Below are positions 1 to 7,135 of a stretch of 24,824 nucleotides of DNA, piece by piece. Below the pieces are notes generated by a model. It searched no databases. It saw only the letters and a list, made by a program, of their open reading frames with translations, and was not told the DNA's origin. A program made the position numbers and the translations under genes. Source of the DNA: JTS-RE9 sp964649195 (GTDB lineage: Bacteria > Planctomycetota > Phycisphaerae > Phycisphaerales > Phycisphaeraceae); contig CAZYPK010000072.1 of assembly GCA_964649195.1 (NCBI GenBank), forward strand, positions 1 to 24,824. The letters run 5' to 3'. Position 1 is the stretch's first letter; each line of letters begins with the position of its first letter.

Positions 1-3
1 AGT

Positions 4-41
4 TCCGCTTTCATCGGCCCGCTGCGGGCCTCGAAAGCGGA
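4..41. terminator. Nested GC-rich hairpin, possible terminator of an off-window gene
   Basis: The outer stem TCCGCTTTC (4-12) pairs perfectly with GAAAGCGGA (33-41). Inside it GGCCCGC (16-22) pairs with GCGGGCC (24-30). A second small stem, GGCTC (44-48) with GAGCC (54-58), follows. There is no T-run, so intrinsic termination is not certain. It could be the end of a gene to the left of the window or a structured leader for the glycosyltransferase gene. Confidence 0.45.
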
Positions 42-138
42 TCGGCTCGGCGGGAGCCTCGCCCTCCCGGGGAACGGCTTCTGACCTCCCCCGCTCATCT
101 GGCCGATAGACTCACAGGTGTTCCGTGCGGAGTGTTGC

Positions 139-1167
139 GTGTCTGATAATCCCACCACAACCAGCCGGCCTCTCGCATCCTCGGCTTACGGCTCGCCGTC
201 GGTGATCAGTTCGCCCGCCACCCTTCGCCGGGCGGACCTCATCGGCCGGGCGGCGCTGTGGAGCGTTTCACTCTTCCTGATTTCCTTCAGCCTCGCTTCG
301 CTTTGCACGATCCTCTGGCTCTTCTTCGCGCCGCAGGCCGCGTGGTTCGCTCATCTGTTCCGGGGGCTGATGTGGGCGACGTTCATCAGCGGTTCTTCGG
401 TGTTCATCACGCTGTTCATTCTGCATCGTTTGTTCGTGCCGCCGCGGGATTTTGTGTTCAAGCCGCTCGACGGCGCCCGCGTTCACGTCGGGCTGACGGC
501 CTACAACGACGAGGCCGCCATCGCTCAGGCGGTGCGCGAGTTCAAGGCCTGCCCGCAGGTACACAAGGTCATCGTGGTCGAAAACAATTCGAAGGACAAC
601 ACGAAGCAGGCCGCCATCGATGCGGGGGCCGATCTGGTCGTCACCGAGATGACACCAGGCTACGGCTCATGCTGCCGGCGCACGCTGGCCGAGGCGGCGA
701 AGGATGGTGACGTGGTGATCCTCTGCGAAGGGGACATGACCTTCTCGGCGGCGGATGTGAAGAAGATGCTGGCCTACCTGGAGAATGCCGACCTGGTGCT
801 GGGCACCCGCGCCACGCAGGAGCTTCGCGCCCGCCAGACGCAGATGGACTGGCTGATCAACCCCGCGAACCAGGTCGTCGCCAAGCTGGTGCAGGTCCGC
901 TTCTGGGGCACGCGGCTGACCGACATGGGCTGCACCTTCCGCGCCATGCGCGTCGATTCGTACCATCGCCTCAAGGACAGGCTCACCGTCCTGGGCAACC
1001 ACTTTTCGCCGCACATGTTCATCGAGGCGCTCAGGATGAGGCTGCGGGTGATCGAGATTCCCATCGTCTTCCGCGCCCGCGTCGGCGAAAGCAAAGGCGT
1101 GGGATCCAACAAGGCCAAGGCGACCAAGGTGGCGCTGGCCATGCTCAGGCAACTCTTCGGCGCGTAG
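139..1167 (+). CDS. Membrane-anchored family 2 glycosyltransferase
   Basis: The product probably transfers a sugar from a nucleotide-sugar or lipid-linked donor at the inner membrane, in the dolichol-phosphate-mannose-synthase/GtrB-like branch of GT2. Numbering from the upstream GTG at 118, two hydrophobic segments (about residues 47-71 and 84-105) precede a GT-A domain (about 122-330). That domain has an NNSKDNT nucleotide-binding turn (about 156-162), a GYGS loop (181-184), EGD at 204-206 in the place of the DxD metal site, and LGTR. I prefer the GTG at 139: GGAG at 129-132 sits 6 nt upstream, while the GTG at 118 has no such site. This gives 342 residues. In this family the membrane helices are often C-terminal, so the N-terminal placement is slightly unusual. 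Donor and acceptor cannot be told from sequence. Confidence 0.85.
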   Translation: MSDNPTTTSRPLASSAYGSPSVISSPATLRRADLIGRAALWSVSLFLISFSLASLCTILWLFFAPQAAWFAHLFRGLMWATFISGSSVFITLFILHRLFVPPRDFVFKPLDGARVHVGLTAYNDEAAIAQAVREFKACPQVHKVIVVENNSKDNTKQAAIDAGADLVVTEMTPGYGSCCRRTLAEAAKDGDVVILCEGDMTFSAADVKKMLAYLENADLVLGTRATQELRARQTQMDWLINPANQVVAKLVQVRFWGTRLTDMGCTFRAMRVDSYHRLKDRLTVLGNHFSPHMFIEALRMRLRVIEIPIVFRARVGESKGVGSNKAKATKVALAMLRQLFGA

Positions 1168-1438
1168 AAGAGGCCGGGGAACAGGGGACATCGTAACCGC
1201 AGCGTCCTCGCTGCGCGTCTGCAGGACAGGGGACAGAAAAGAATTTCAAGCAATTGGTTATTATTTATTGGTGATTGCTTATTGCTTATTGGGAGAGCAG
1301 CTTTCGCCGCTGTCCACCGTGCGTTCAATAAGAAATAAGAAATCACCAATAAATAATAACCAATTGCTTTTTCTGTCTCCTGTCCCGCAGACGCGCAGCG
1401 AGGACGCTGCGGCTATGAATCCCTGTCCCCTGTCCTCT
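1168..1438. repeat. Long imperfect palindrome with ~115-bp arms (family C relative)
   Basis: This gap between convergent genes is almost entirely one inverted repeat. Left-arm blocks ACAGGGGACA, CCGCAGCGTCCTCGCTGCGC, GTCTGC and CAATTGGTTATTATTTATTG each recur as reverse complements in the right arm (about 1325-1438) in mirrored order. The loop near 1290-1320 holds a further small stem (AGCAGC/GCCGCT region). No gene is supported here. It could act as a bidirectional terminator or be a mobile palindromic repeat. The mosaic of GC-rich and AT-rich blocks is unusual for a plain terminator. Confidence 0.85.
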
Positions 1439-1444
1439 TGCCGC

Positions 1445-2590
1445 TCACATCACCAGTTTCCCATCCTGCGCCGCCAGTGCCTTGATCGCCTGCCTGTCAT
1501 CGTGTACGCGAATCGTCAGGTGGTATCTCTTCGCCTCGCCCGGTTCGAGCCACTGCGCCGCCTTGGGGTGCTGATCTTTTTCCTTGCCCAGGAGTGAGCC
1601 GCTGAAGGGTTCGAGGCCGGTGACATAGGAACCGCCGGGGCCAAAGTGCTGCCAGTTGGCGAAGCGCGGCAGAGCGGCTGCGGGATAGACAAGCTCAAAC
1701 GCGAGACCGAGTTTTGCGTTGATGATGCCCGCGTGACAGAGGCCTTGTTTGTCCGGCTCGTTGTCCACGAGGAGCACGCGCTCGCCGCCGCCGCGATGCG
1801 ATTCCAGCGGCGGCGTGACGGTCTTGAAACCGTTGGCTTTCGCGGCAGTGACCGGGCCTTCGCCGCCGAGGTATTGCGCGGGGCCTTTGTAGATGAGCTT
1901 CGCGCCCGCATCGACGAGCGGGTAGCCGAGGTTGACGTGGTAGAGCCAGTTGTGAGCGCAGCGGGTGTTGCCGCGGTTGATCACTTCATCGTAGAGGGCA
2001 ATCTCGCTGACGCCGAGCCTGCACTGAATGGTCCGGCGAACTTCGATGATCGGGCCGAACATGCGGGAGTCACGAACGGACATCGCCAGCAACATGCCGT
2101 TGCGTCCGCGATGAGGATCGGGATTGAGGAGCATTTCGACGGCTGCGGGCGTGTTGGAATGATGCCCATGCACGCCCAGGGTCCGGCCATCCTCGGTGCG
2201 AGGCGGGCCGAAGTAATTGGGGCCGCAGGAGGTGAGCAGCCCGCCGGGCCAGCCGGTGAGCCAGTCGGCGCCGAAGTGATAGGCATGGCTGGGAGGGCGG
2301 TGACCGTTGGGGGTGAGGTAGGCGAGGTTGTGCTGTTTGAAGGAGGCTTCAACGATGTCGCCGCCGCGATCGAGATTGATGGTGAAGCGCAGGCCCGAGC
2401 CGGTATCGAAGTGGGCCACGCGGCAGGATTGCGGTCCGCCTGAAGCGGCGGTGGGGGCTGCATCAAGGGTGCCGGTGCGGATGCCGCCGACCTGGAGGAC
2501 GTTTTCGAATTTGTCGGTGTCGAACGGGCACAGTTCCTGCGGGCCGTTGCCGTGGGAGGTGCCGCGCGATGGTGTGGAAGATTTGGCCAT
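1445..2590 (-). CDS. DUF4432 / aldose 1-epimerase-like protein
   Basis: A 381-residue protein resembling the DUF4432 branch of the galactose-mutarotase-like fold. These proteins bind sugars; the exact reaction is not established for most of them. Visible family-like blocks include NLDRGGDI near the N-terminus, LTSCGPNYFGPP and LGVHGHHSN in the centre, HNWLYHVNLGYPL, and a C-terminal GLEPF followed by LEPGEAKRYHLTIRV, as in aldose epimerases. The cytoplasm is its likely site, since no signal peptide is seen. The frame is open for another 89 codons upstream. I chose the ATG at 2590 because the sequence beyond it runs into a palindromic repeat (2609-2626) and the divergent intergenic region. The ribosome site there is weak. 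No sugar-utilisation genes flank it. Confidence 0.75.
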   Translation of the reverse strand: MAKSSTPSRGTSHGNGPQELCPFDTDKFENVLQVGGIRTGTLDAAPTAASGGPQSCRVAHFDTGSGLRFTINLDRGGDIVEASFKQHNLAYLTPNGHRPPSHAYHFGADWLTGWPGGLLTSCGPNYFGPPRTEDGRTLGVHGHHSNTPAAVEMLLNPDPHRGRNGMLLAMSVRDSRMFGPIIEVRRTIQCRLGVSEIALYDEVINRGNTRCAHNWLYHVNLGYPLVDAGAKLIYKGPAQYLGGEGPVTAAKANGFKTVTPPLESHRGGGERVLLVDNEPDKQGLCHAGIINAKLGLAFELVYPAAALPRFANWQHFGPGGSYVTGLEPFSGSLLGKEKDQHPKAAQWLEPGEAKRYHLTIRVHDDRQAIKALAAQDGKLVM

Positions 2591-2608
2591 GATGATCCGC
2601 CATTTAGC

Positions 2609-2626
2609 CGTTCGCCTTGGCGAACG
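2609..2626. repeat. 18-bp palindromic repeat, family B copy 1
   Basis: CGTTCGCC-TT-GGCGAACG, a perfect 8-bp inverted repeat, flanked on the left by CCATTTAGC. It lies 18 bp upstream of the DUF4432 start codon, so it would form a hairpin in that gene's leader. The same core is at 3481-3498 and, with GA as the centre, at 13655-13672. Confidence 0.85.
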
Positions 2627-2741
2627 AAGGAATGAATAATCCCGCCACGCAAACAATCGCCATGCGTGATGAGCGGATAAAATGTACCGTATCAGCCCCC
2701 GGTTGACACCGGATGAAACTGCATGAATCAGGAGCGACCCC

Positions 2742-2978
2742 ATGCCCGTGTATGAATACGAATGCGAGAACTGCCACCGGATCACCGAAGCCCTGCGCAA
2801 GATGGCCGATGTCAACGCCCCGCTGACCTGCGAACACTGCGGCAGCGAGCAGACCAAACGCGCTCATAGCGTGGTCGCCATGAACACCAGCGGCGGGCGA
2901 AGCCAGTCGCTACCGATGTCTGGCGGCGGCGGTGGCTGCGGTCGCTGCGGCGGGCCGCATGGATCGTGCGGAATGTAA
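2742..2978 (+). CDS. FmdB-type zinc ribbon protein
   Basis: A 78-residue protein of the FmdB putative regulatory family. It opens with the characteristic MPVYEYECENC and has two CxxC knuckles (Cys8/Cys11 and Cys30/Cys33) that should bind one zinc. The C-terminal third is a Gly/Ser-rich tail with three further cysteines (GGCGRCGGPHGSCGM), which is common in this family. The start is fixed by AGGAG at 2730-2734, 7 nt before the ATG. Its function is poorly known across bacteria; a regulatory or protein-handling role is assumed from the family name only. It is followed by a long inverted repeat, so it is probably monocistronic. Confidence 0.9.
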   Translation: MPVYEYECENCHRITEALRKMADVNAPLTCEHCGSEQTKRAHSVVAMNTSGGRSQSLPMSGGGGGCGRCGGPHGSCGM

Positions 2979-2997
2979 GGCGGGAAGACAGGAAGGC

Positions 2998-3131
2998 GAA
3001 TACTTATTACTTAATACTTATTACTTAATAGTTATTGAAAGGCAGCAAGGCCTCGTTGGAACGGACGATTCTGCGACAGCTCCGTCAATAACTATTAAGT
3101 AATAAGTAATAAGTAATAAGTAATAGGCATT
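2998..3131. repeat. AT-rich long inverted repeat, family C
   Basis: The left arm (about 2998-3042) carries CGAATACTTATTACTTAATA, a second TTATTACTTAATA and AGTTATTGA. The right arm (about 3085-3131) is its reverse complement, TCAATAACTATTAAGTAATA, followed by extra tandem AGTAATA units. The loop is GC-rich, about 40 nt. The same arms occur at 16341-16495. It lies between the FmdB gene and the rpoZ promoter and contains no gene. Confidence 0.88.
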
Positions 3132-3159
3132 CGTCTTTCACCGCGCCTTTCGCCTCGAT

Positions 3160-3188
3160 TTGCCTCCCAATCCCTTCCCTGATAAACT
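3160..3188 (+). promoter_or_regulatory. Probable sigma-70-type promoter of rpoZ
   Basis: TTGCCT (3160-3165), a 17-bp spacer and TAAACT (3183-3188) make a reasonable -35/-10 pair. The predicted transcription start near 3195 gives a leader of about 35 nt containing AGGAG (3216-3220), 9 nt before the rpoZ ATG. This is an inference from consensus only. Confidence 0.5.
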
Positions 3189-3229
3189 ACGCGGCTCGTC
3201 AAAGGACGATCCACCAGGAGCACGCACCC

Positions 3230-3463
3230 ATGATCGAAGCACTCAAAGGCGAAGAAATCGTTCAACGCGCCGGCGGCCGGTTCAAGCTGACCGCCCTCAT
3301 TCAGCACCGCCTTCGTGAAATCATGGATGGCTCGCGCCCCCTCGTCGATCGCCGCGGCCGCAGCGATCTCGAACTGGTGATCCAGGAAATCCTGGAAAAC
3401 AAGATCACCCTCAAGATGGAAGCCCCCGGCAAGAAGAGCGCCCCCAAAGACGATGATGAATAA
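3230..3463 (+). CDS. rpoZ: DNA-directed RNA polymerase subunit omega
   Basis: A 77-residue protein matching RNA polymerase omega, which binds the beta' subunit and helps core assembly. Visible blocks are GGRFKLTALIQHRLREIMDG (about 15-34), the equivalent of the conserved helix that contacts beta', and DLELVIQEILENKI (about 46-59). A charged tail (KKSAPKDDDE) follows. The length is normal for omega. AGGAG 9 nt upstream supports the ATG. The next gene on the same strand is coaC; rpoZ beside coaBC or dfp is a common bacterial arrangement and supports both calls. Confidence 0.9.
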   Translation: MIEALKGEEIVQRAGGRFKLTALIQHRLREIMDGSRPLVDRRGRSDLELVIQEILENKITLKMEAPGKKSAPKDDDE

Positions 3464-3480
3464 ATCGCCTTGCCGTTAGC

Positions 3481-3498
3481 CGTTCGCCTTGGCGAACG
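3481..3498. repeat. 18-bp palindromic repeat, family B copy 2
   Basis: CGTTCGCC-TT-GGCGAACG, identical to copy 1 in its core and in the preceding TAGC. It lies between the rpoZ stop (3463) and the coaC start (3520), inside a presumed operon, where it could form an mRNA hairpin separating the two reading frames. Confidence 0.85.
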
Positions 3499-3519
3499 AC
3501 GAATCCGCCTGACATCATC

Positions 3520-4125
3520 ATGCCAACCGATCGCGACCAGCCTGCCGCCTCGACCGGCTCGCCCGATCCCCTCCGGGCCGGTCGCAAGATCATCGTCGCT
3601 CTCACCGGCGGCATCGCCTGTTATAAAATTGCCACCCTCGTCAGCAGGCTCGTCCAGGCCGGCGGTGATGTGCGCGTGCTCATGACCGAAGCCGCCACGC
3701 GCTTCATCGCCCCGCTCACCTTTCAATCGCTCTCCGGCAAACCGGTGGTCGCCTCCACCTGGGATGCCGTCGATTTCCACGATTCGCAGCACGTCGGCCT
3801 GGCGCGGTGGTGCGATCTTTTCATCCTCGCCCCCGCCTCGGCGGACATCCTCGCCAAGCTCGCCGCCGGCATCTGCGATGACATCGTAAGCCTCACCGCA
3901 TGCGCCCTGCCCCGCGCCACGCCGGTGCTCATCGCCCCTGCGATGAATGCGGACATGTGGGCCAATCCGATCGTGCAACGGAATGTGGCCACCATCCGCG
4001 AGCTGCCGGGGTATCACATGGTCGGACCCGAAGAAGGCTGGCAGGCCTGCCGAACCGGCGGCGCCGGCCGCATGAGCGAAGCCGAAACGATCATGAACGC
4101 GGCACGAAAACTCATGGCATCATGA
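3520..4125 (+). CDS. coaC: Phosphopantothenoylcysteine decarboxylase (stand-alone CoaC)
   Basis: An FMN enzyme that decarboxylates 4'-phospho-N-pantothenoylcysteine to 4'-phosphopantetheine in coenzyme A synthesis. The 201 residues comprise a flavoprotein domain only: KIIVALTGGIACYK (23-36), the presumed catalytic His91 in SQHVGLARW, the PAMNADMW motif (140-147), and the substrate clamp ACRTGGAGRMSE (176-187) with conserved Cys177. In most bacteria this domain is fused to CoaB (phosphopantothenate-cysteine ligase). Here the frame stops after the decarboxylase part, and the next gene does not look like CoaB, so the ligase must be encoded elsewhere. The first 20 residues are a Pro/Asp-rich extension. 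The ribosome site of the ATG is weak. Confidence 0.88.
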   Translation: MPTDRDQPAASTGSPDPLRAGRKIIVALTGGIACYKIATLVSRLVQAGGDVRVLMTEAATRFIAPLTFQSLSGKPVVASTWDAVDFHDSQHVGLARWCDLFILAPASADILAKLAAGICDDIVSLTACALPRATPVLIAPAMNADMWANPIVQRNVATIRELPGYHMVGPEEGWQACRTGGAGRMSEAETIMNAARKLMAS

Positions 4126-4150
4126 AGCCCATGTCGTGAAGGAGTCCGCG

Positions 4151-4732
4151 GTGATTGACCGGCCCGCACGCGACAAACTCATCGCCCGCCTTCAGTGGAT
4201 CCTCCACGGCGAGGCGACGCTCGATTCGCTCGATGCCGATCCGATCGTGACCGAGGACGAATCGGTGATGACCATCGCCGAGGAAATCCGTCAGAATCAG
4301 GTGCGTCTGCCGCTGTCGCGCGATGATGACAACCGCCATCCTTCACCGCAGGGGTGCGCGAGAATCGAGCGGGCGATCCTGCTGCTGCGCACGGACATGG
4401 AGATGACCGCAGCGCCCTTGGGCCTGCCGGACCGGATCGTGCCGGCGGCGGTGGCGGTGTTCATCGTGGGCGTGATCGTGGAACTGATCGCCCAGGACCG
4501 GCTGCTCCCCGCCGTCGCAACGCCGGTGCGCATCATCACGCTTGTCGCCGGCGGATTGTTCATGCTTCGTCTCTTCGTGACTTATCTCGCTGCGCTTTGT
4601 CTCGATGCGATGCACATCTGGAAGGTGCGCGTGCTCAGGCGCACCATCAGCGACCTGAATCCGAACGATCACTGGCCCTTCGCCTCGCCGCAGGAAATGA
4701 AACGGGCGCAGTCGATCATGCGGACAACCTGA
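4151..4732 (+). CDS. Hypothetical membrane protein, two C-terminal helices
   Basis: Not recognised. The best start is the GTG at 4151: AAGGAG (4139-4144) lies 6 nt upstream, while the earlier in-frame GTG (4136) overlaps that site. This gives 193 residues. The N-terminal ~90 residues are soluble and charged, with a helical, acidic character. Two hydrophobic segments follow at about residues 95-113 and 125-150, then a basic helix (HIWKVRVLRRTI) and a polar tail, suggesting an inner-membrane protein with both ends on one side. It starts 25 bp after coaC and is probably co-transcribed with it. A family A repeat begins 5 bp after its stop codon. Confidence 0.65.
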   Translation: MIDRPARDKLIARLQWILHGEATLDSLDADPIVTEDESVMTIAEEIRQNQVRLPLSRDDDNRHPSPQGCARIERAILLLRTDMEMTAAPLGLPDRIVPAAVAVFIVGVIVELIAQDRLLPAVATPVRIITLVAGGLFMLRLFVTYLAALCLDAMHIWKVRVLRRTISDLNPNDHWPFASPQEMKRAQSIMRTT

Positions 4733-4737
4733 GATCG

Positions 4738-4922
4738 GAGCCGCGACTCAACGAGTCGCGGACGCCGACAGCCTGAAGGAGGCGGAATCGCGCAGGAGAT
4801 GAAAAGCCTCGAAAATCGTCGGATAACGGACAAAGTGGAACCCGGGACAGATGCCGTCGATGCTTCGCCGCATCACGCCCCTTCATGTCGGTGGCGTCCG
4901 CGACGTGTTACGTCGCGGCTCG
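4738..4922 (+). repeat. Composite palindromic element, family A copy 1 (divergent interior)
   Basis: The left boundary is a hairpin at 4741-4761 (stem CCGCGACTC/GAGTCGCGG, loop AAC) followed by GACAGCCTGAAGGAG. The right boundary is a second, different hairpin at 4898-4918 (stem CCGCGACGT/ACGTCGCGG, loop GTT). GAG and CTC extend the outer ends. The interior (about 135 bp) does not match copies 3 and 4 beyond the first ~20 bp. It fills the whole gap between the membrane protein and the PNPOx gene; no gene is seen in it. Confidence 0.85.
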
Positions 4923-4936
4923 CTCATATGCCGATT

Positions 4937-5401
4937 TCACGCTGACAGGAACCGTTCAACCTTGAACCCGAAGCCGCGCCGATTGTCGATCCAGCGCAGC
5001 CACGTCGGCGTCACCTTGAAGAACGGCTCGCTGCGCAGATGCTCCTCGAACATCGCGTTGCCCTTGATGAAATCGAACCGCTTCACATACAGATCCCAGG
5101 CGCGGGCCTTCTCCTGATCGCCGATGACCTGCTCGCATCTTCCGTGCAACTGCACGCCATGAATCCGTGTGTGATCATCGGTGTGGGCATGGATCGTCGC
5201 GGCGACGATCGGATCGACAACAATATGCCGGCTGTGAGCGGAGCCGAGGCTGGAAACGTAATAGAGCGAAAACCGGTCATCCGCGACAAACTGAAGATTG
5301 GCCGCATGAGCGTGACCCTCCGCATCCACCGTCGCCAGGCTCATGGTGCGCCAGGCGCTCAAAAACACCCTGATTTCCTGCATGAACTGGGCGTCTGTCA
5401 T
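4937..5401 (-). CDS. Pyridoxamine 5'-phosphate oxidase-fold (FMN-binding) family protein
   Basis: A 154-residue split-barrel protein of the PNPOx-like superfamily, which typically binds FMN, F420 or haem. Blocks seen: MSLATVDAEGHAHAANLQF (about 20-38), RFSLYYVSSLGSAHSRHI, DPIVAATIHAH, RIHGVQLHGRCEQV, and a C-terminal FKVTPTWLRWIDN. These match the general 'pyridoxamine 5'-phosphate oxidase family' of small stand-alone proteins, not authentic PdxH, so the reaction is unknown. The ATG at 5401 has GGAAG about 7 nt upstream. It lies downstream of dapL on the same strand, with family A copy 2 inserted between them. Confidence 0.8.
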   Translation of the reverse strand: MTDAQFMQEIRVFLSAWRTMSLATVDAEGHAHAANLQFVADDRFSLYYVSSLGSAHSRHIVVDPIVAATIHAHTDDHTRIHGVQLHGRCEQVIGDQEKARAWDLYVKRFDFIKGNAMFEEHLRSEPFFKVTPTWLRWIDNRRGFGFKVERFLSA

Positions 5402-5412
5402 GGGGTTCTTCC

Positions 5413-5558
5413 GAGCCGCGACTCAACGAGTCGCGGACGTGAACAGCCTGAAAGGGCGCCCGTCGCACTGTTGCCCAAGGCTTCTGACAATGTCCATCAA
5501 AGGCGAGATTCGCCACGCAGCAGCCCGCTGACATCCGCGACGTGTCACGTCGCGGCTC
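5413..5558 (+). repeat. Composite palindromic element, family A copy 2 (short)
   Basis: Left hairpin 5416-5436 (stem CCGCGACTC/GAGTCGCGG), right hairpin 5535-5555 (stem CCGCGACGT/ACGTCGCGG, with a TCA variant loop). The interior keeps ACAGCCTGAA, GTCGCACTGTTGCCC and GTCCATCAAAGG-like blocks but is about 75 bp shorter than copy 4. It ends 1 bp before the dapL stop codon and starts 12 bp before the PNPOx start codon, so it occupies the complete gap. Confidence 0.85.
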
Positions 5559-5559
5559 T

Positions 5560-6801
5560 TCACTTGGCAAACTTCGCCCGCATCCGCTCCATCGCCTCCT
5601 CCACATTCGCCCGGCTGTTGAACGCACTGACCCGGAAATATCCTTCACCCGATGCGCCGAAGCCGCTTCCGGGGGTGATGACCACATGACATTCATTGAG
5701 CATCTTGTCGAACATGGCCCAGCTATCGATCCCCGAAGGCGTCTTCACCCAGACGTAAGGCGCGTGTACGCCGCCATAAACCTCCATGCCCAGTTCGCCG
5801 AGCGTGCCTCGGATGATCGCCGCGTTCTGCATGTAGAACGCGATGAGGTCCGCCACCTGCTGCCGGCCTGCATCGCTGTAAATCGCCTCGGCGCCGCGCT
5901 GGATGATGTAAGGCACGCCGTTGAACTTGGTCGTGTGCCGCCGCATCCAGAGCTTGTGCAGCTCGACCTTCTCGCCTTTCTCATCCGTTCCCATCAGCGA
6001 CTTGGGCGCCACGGTCCACGCGCAGCGCGTGCCGGTGAAGCCGGCGTTCTTGGAGCAGGAACGGAACTCGATGGCCACTTCGCGTGCACCGGGGATTTCG
6101 TAAATCGAATGCGGAATATCGGGCGAGCTGATGTACGCCTCATACGCGGCATCGTAAAGAATGATCGCATCATTCTCCTTCGCATAGAGCACCCACTCGG
6201 CGAGCGCACCGCGATCGATCACCGCACCGGTGGGGTTGTTGGGAAAGCAAAGATAAATGACATCAACCTTGCGCGAAGGAATCGCCGCCTTGAAGCCGTT
6301 CTCCGCAGTCATCGGCAGATAGACGATCCCTTCATATTCGCCCTTCTCATTGGCCTGCCCGGTGTGCCCGGCCATCACGTTGGTATCGACATAAACGGGA
6401 TAGACCGGGTCCCCCACGGCAATCACGTTCTCCTTGCCGGCGGCGAGGATGTCCAGAATGTTGCCCGTGTCGCACTTGCTGCCATCGGAGACGAAGATTT
6501 CATCGGCATGCACTTCGCAGTTCCGCGCGGCATACTCGTTCTTCGCAATCGCCTCGCGCAAAAATGCGTACCCCTGCTCCGGGCCGTAGCCCCGGAAAGT
6601 CTCCCGCCTGGCCATCTCATCAACCGCCTTGTGCATCGCCTCGACAATCGCCGGCGGCAGCGGCTCGGTCACATCGCCGATGCCCATGCGGATGATTTTG
6701 GCTGTGGGATTGGCGTTGGAGAAAGCCGCGACCCGCCGCCCGATTTCGGGAAACAGGTAGCCTGCCTTGAGCTTGAGATAGTTGTCGTTGATGCGTGCCA
6801 T
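5560..6801 (-). CDS. dapL: LL-diaminopimelate aminotransferase
   Basis: A PLP-dependent class I/II aminotransferase that converts tetrahydrodipicolinate directly to LL-2,6-diaminopimelate, the one-step DAP route feeding lysine and peptidoglycan in plants, Chlamydiae and many planctomycetes. Its 413 residues match the family length. Seen: N-terminal INDNYLKLKAGYLFPEI, IGDVTEPLPP (41-50), FRGYGPEQGY (69-78), FVSDGSKCDTGN (103-114), FPNNPTGAV (186-194), YDAAYEAYI (216-224), and the PLP lysine Lys251 in SCSKNAGFTGTRC. The C-terminus has VVITPGSGFGASGEGYFRVSA. The ATG at 6801 is preceded by AAGGAC. It is followed on the same strand by the PNPOx-like gene. Confidence 0.96.
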   Translation of the reverse strand: MARINDNYLKLKAGYLFPEIGRRVAAFSNANPTAKIIRMGIGDVTEPLPPAIVEAMHKAVDEMARRETFRGYGPEQGYAFLREAIAKNEYAARNCEVHADEIFVSDGSKCDTGNILDILAAGKENVIAVGDPVYPVYVDTNVMAGHTGQANEKGEYEGIVYLPMTAENGFKAAIPSRKVDVIYLCFPNNPTGAVIDRGALAEWVLYAKENDAIILYDAAYEAYISSPDIPHSIYEIPGAREVAIEFRSCSKNAGFTGTRCAWTVAPKSLMGTDEKGEKVELHKLWMRRHTTKFNGVPYIIQRGAEAIYSDAGRQQVADLIAFYMQNAAIIRGTLGELGMEVYGGVHAPYVWVKTPSGIDSWAMFDKMLNECHVVITPGSGFGASGEGYFRVSAFNSRANVEEAMERMRAKFAK

Positions 6802-6873
6802 GTCTCGTCCTTGTCAAAATGAAGGGCGGGCAGATTAGCACGATGCGCAATGCGATTCCAATGGATGCCGCAA

Positions 6874-7109
6874 GAGCCGCGACTCAACGAGTCGCGGACG
6901 CGCACAGCCTGAAGGAGAGTCGATTGCGCGACATGTCGCCAGCCTCAACCGGTTCACCCCCGCCCCCCGCCCCCCGGTCCCCCGGTCCCCCGGTCCCCCT
7001 AATCACCAATCACAACCGATCCACCCACCGCGTTCGTTGTCGTTCATCAAAGGTTCAACCCAACACCCTTGGCGACCGCACATCTCCGCGACGTGTTACG
7101 TCGCGGCTC
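6874..7109 (+). repeat. Composite palindromic element, family A copy 3
   Basis: Left hairpin 6877-6897, right hairpin 7086-7106, same stems as the other copies. The interior is nearly the same as copy 4 (7832-8050): GCGCACAGCCTGAAGGAG, a CTCAACCGGTTCACCCCCG block, AATCACCAATCACAACCG, ACCCACCGCGTTCGTT and TCGTTCATCAAAGGTTCAAC in the same order. A C-rich microsatellite (GGTCCCCC three times near 6967-6995) differs in length between copies. With the adjoining dapL leader it fills 6802-7135; no gene is supported there. Confidence 0.9.
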
Positions 7110-7121
7110 GTGCAACGCCGC

Positions 7122-7127
7122 TATAAT
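7122..7127 (+). promoter_or_regulatory. Perfect -10 box of the toxin-antitoxin pair, possibly leaderless
   Basis: TATAAT lies 8 bp before the antitoxin ATG (7136), so the expected transcription start is at or within 1-2 nt of the start codon. There is no Shine-Dalgarno sequence between them. Any -35 contact would fall inside the right hairpin of family A copy 3 (TTACGT at 7096-7101 is the nearest candidate, with a long spacer). Confidence 0.5.
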
Positions 7128-7135
7128 CAACCATC

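Noticed and set aside
5542..6822. 426-codon open frame on the plus strand
   Set aside because: Antisense to dapL, which has all family motifs.
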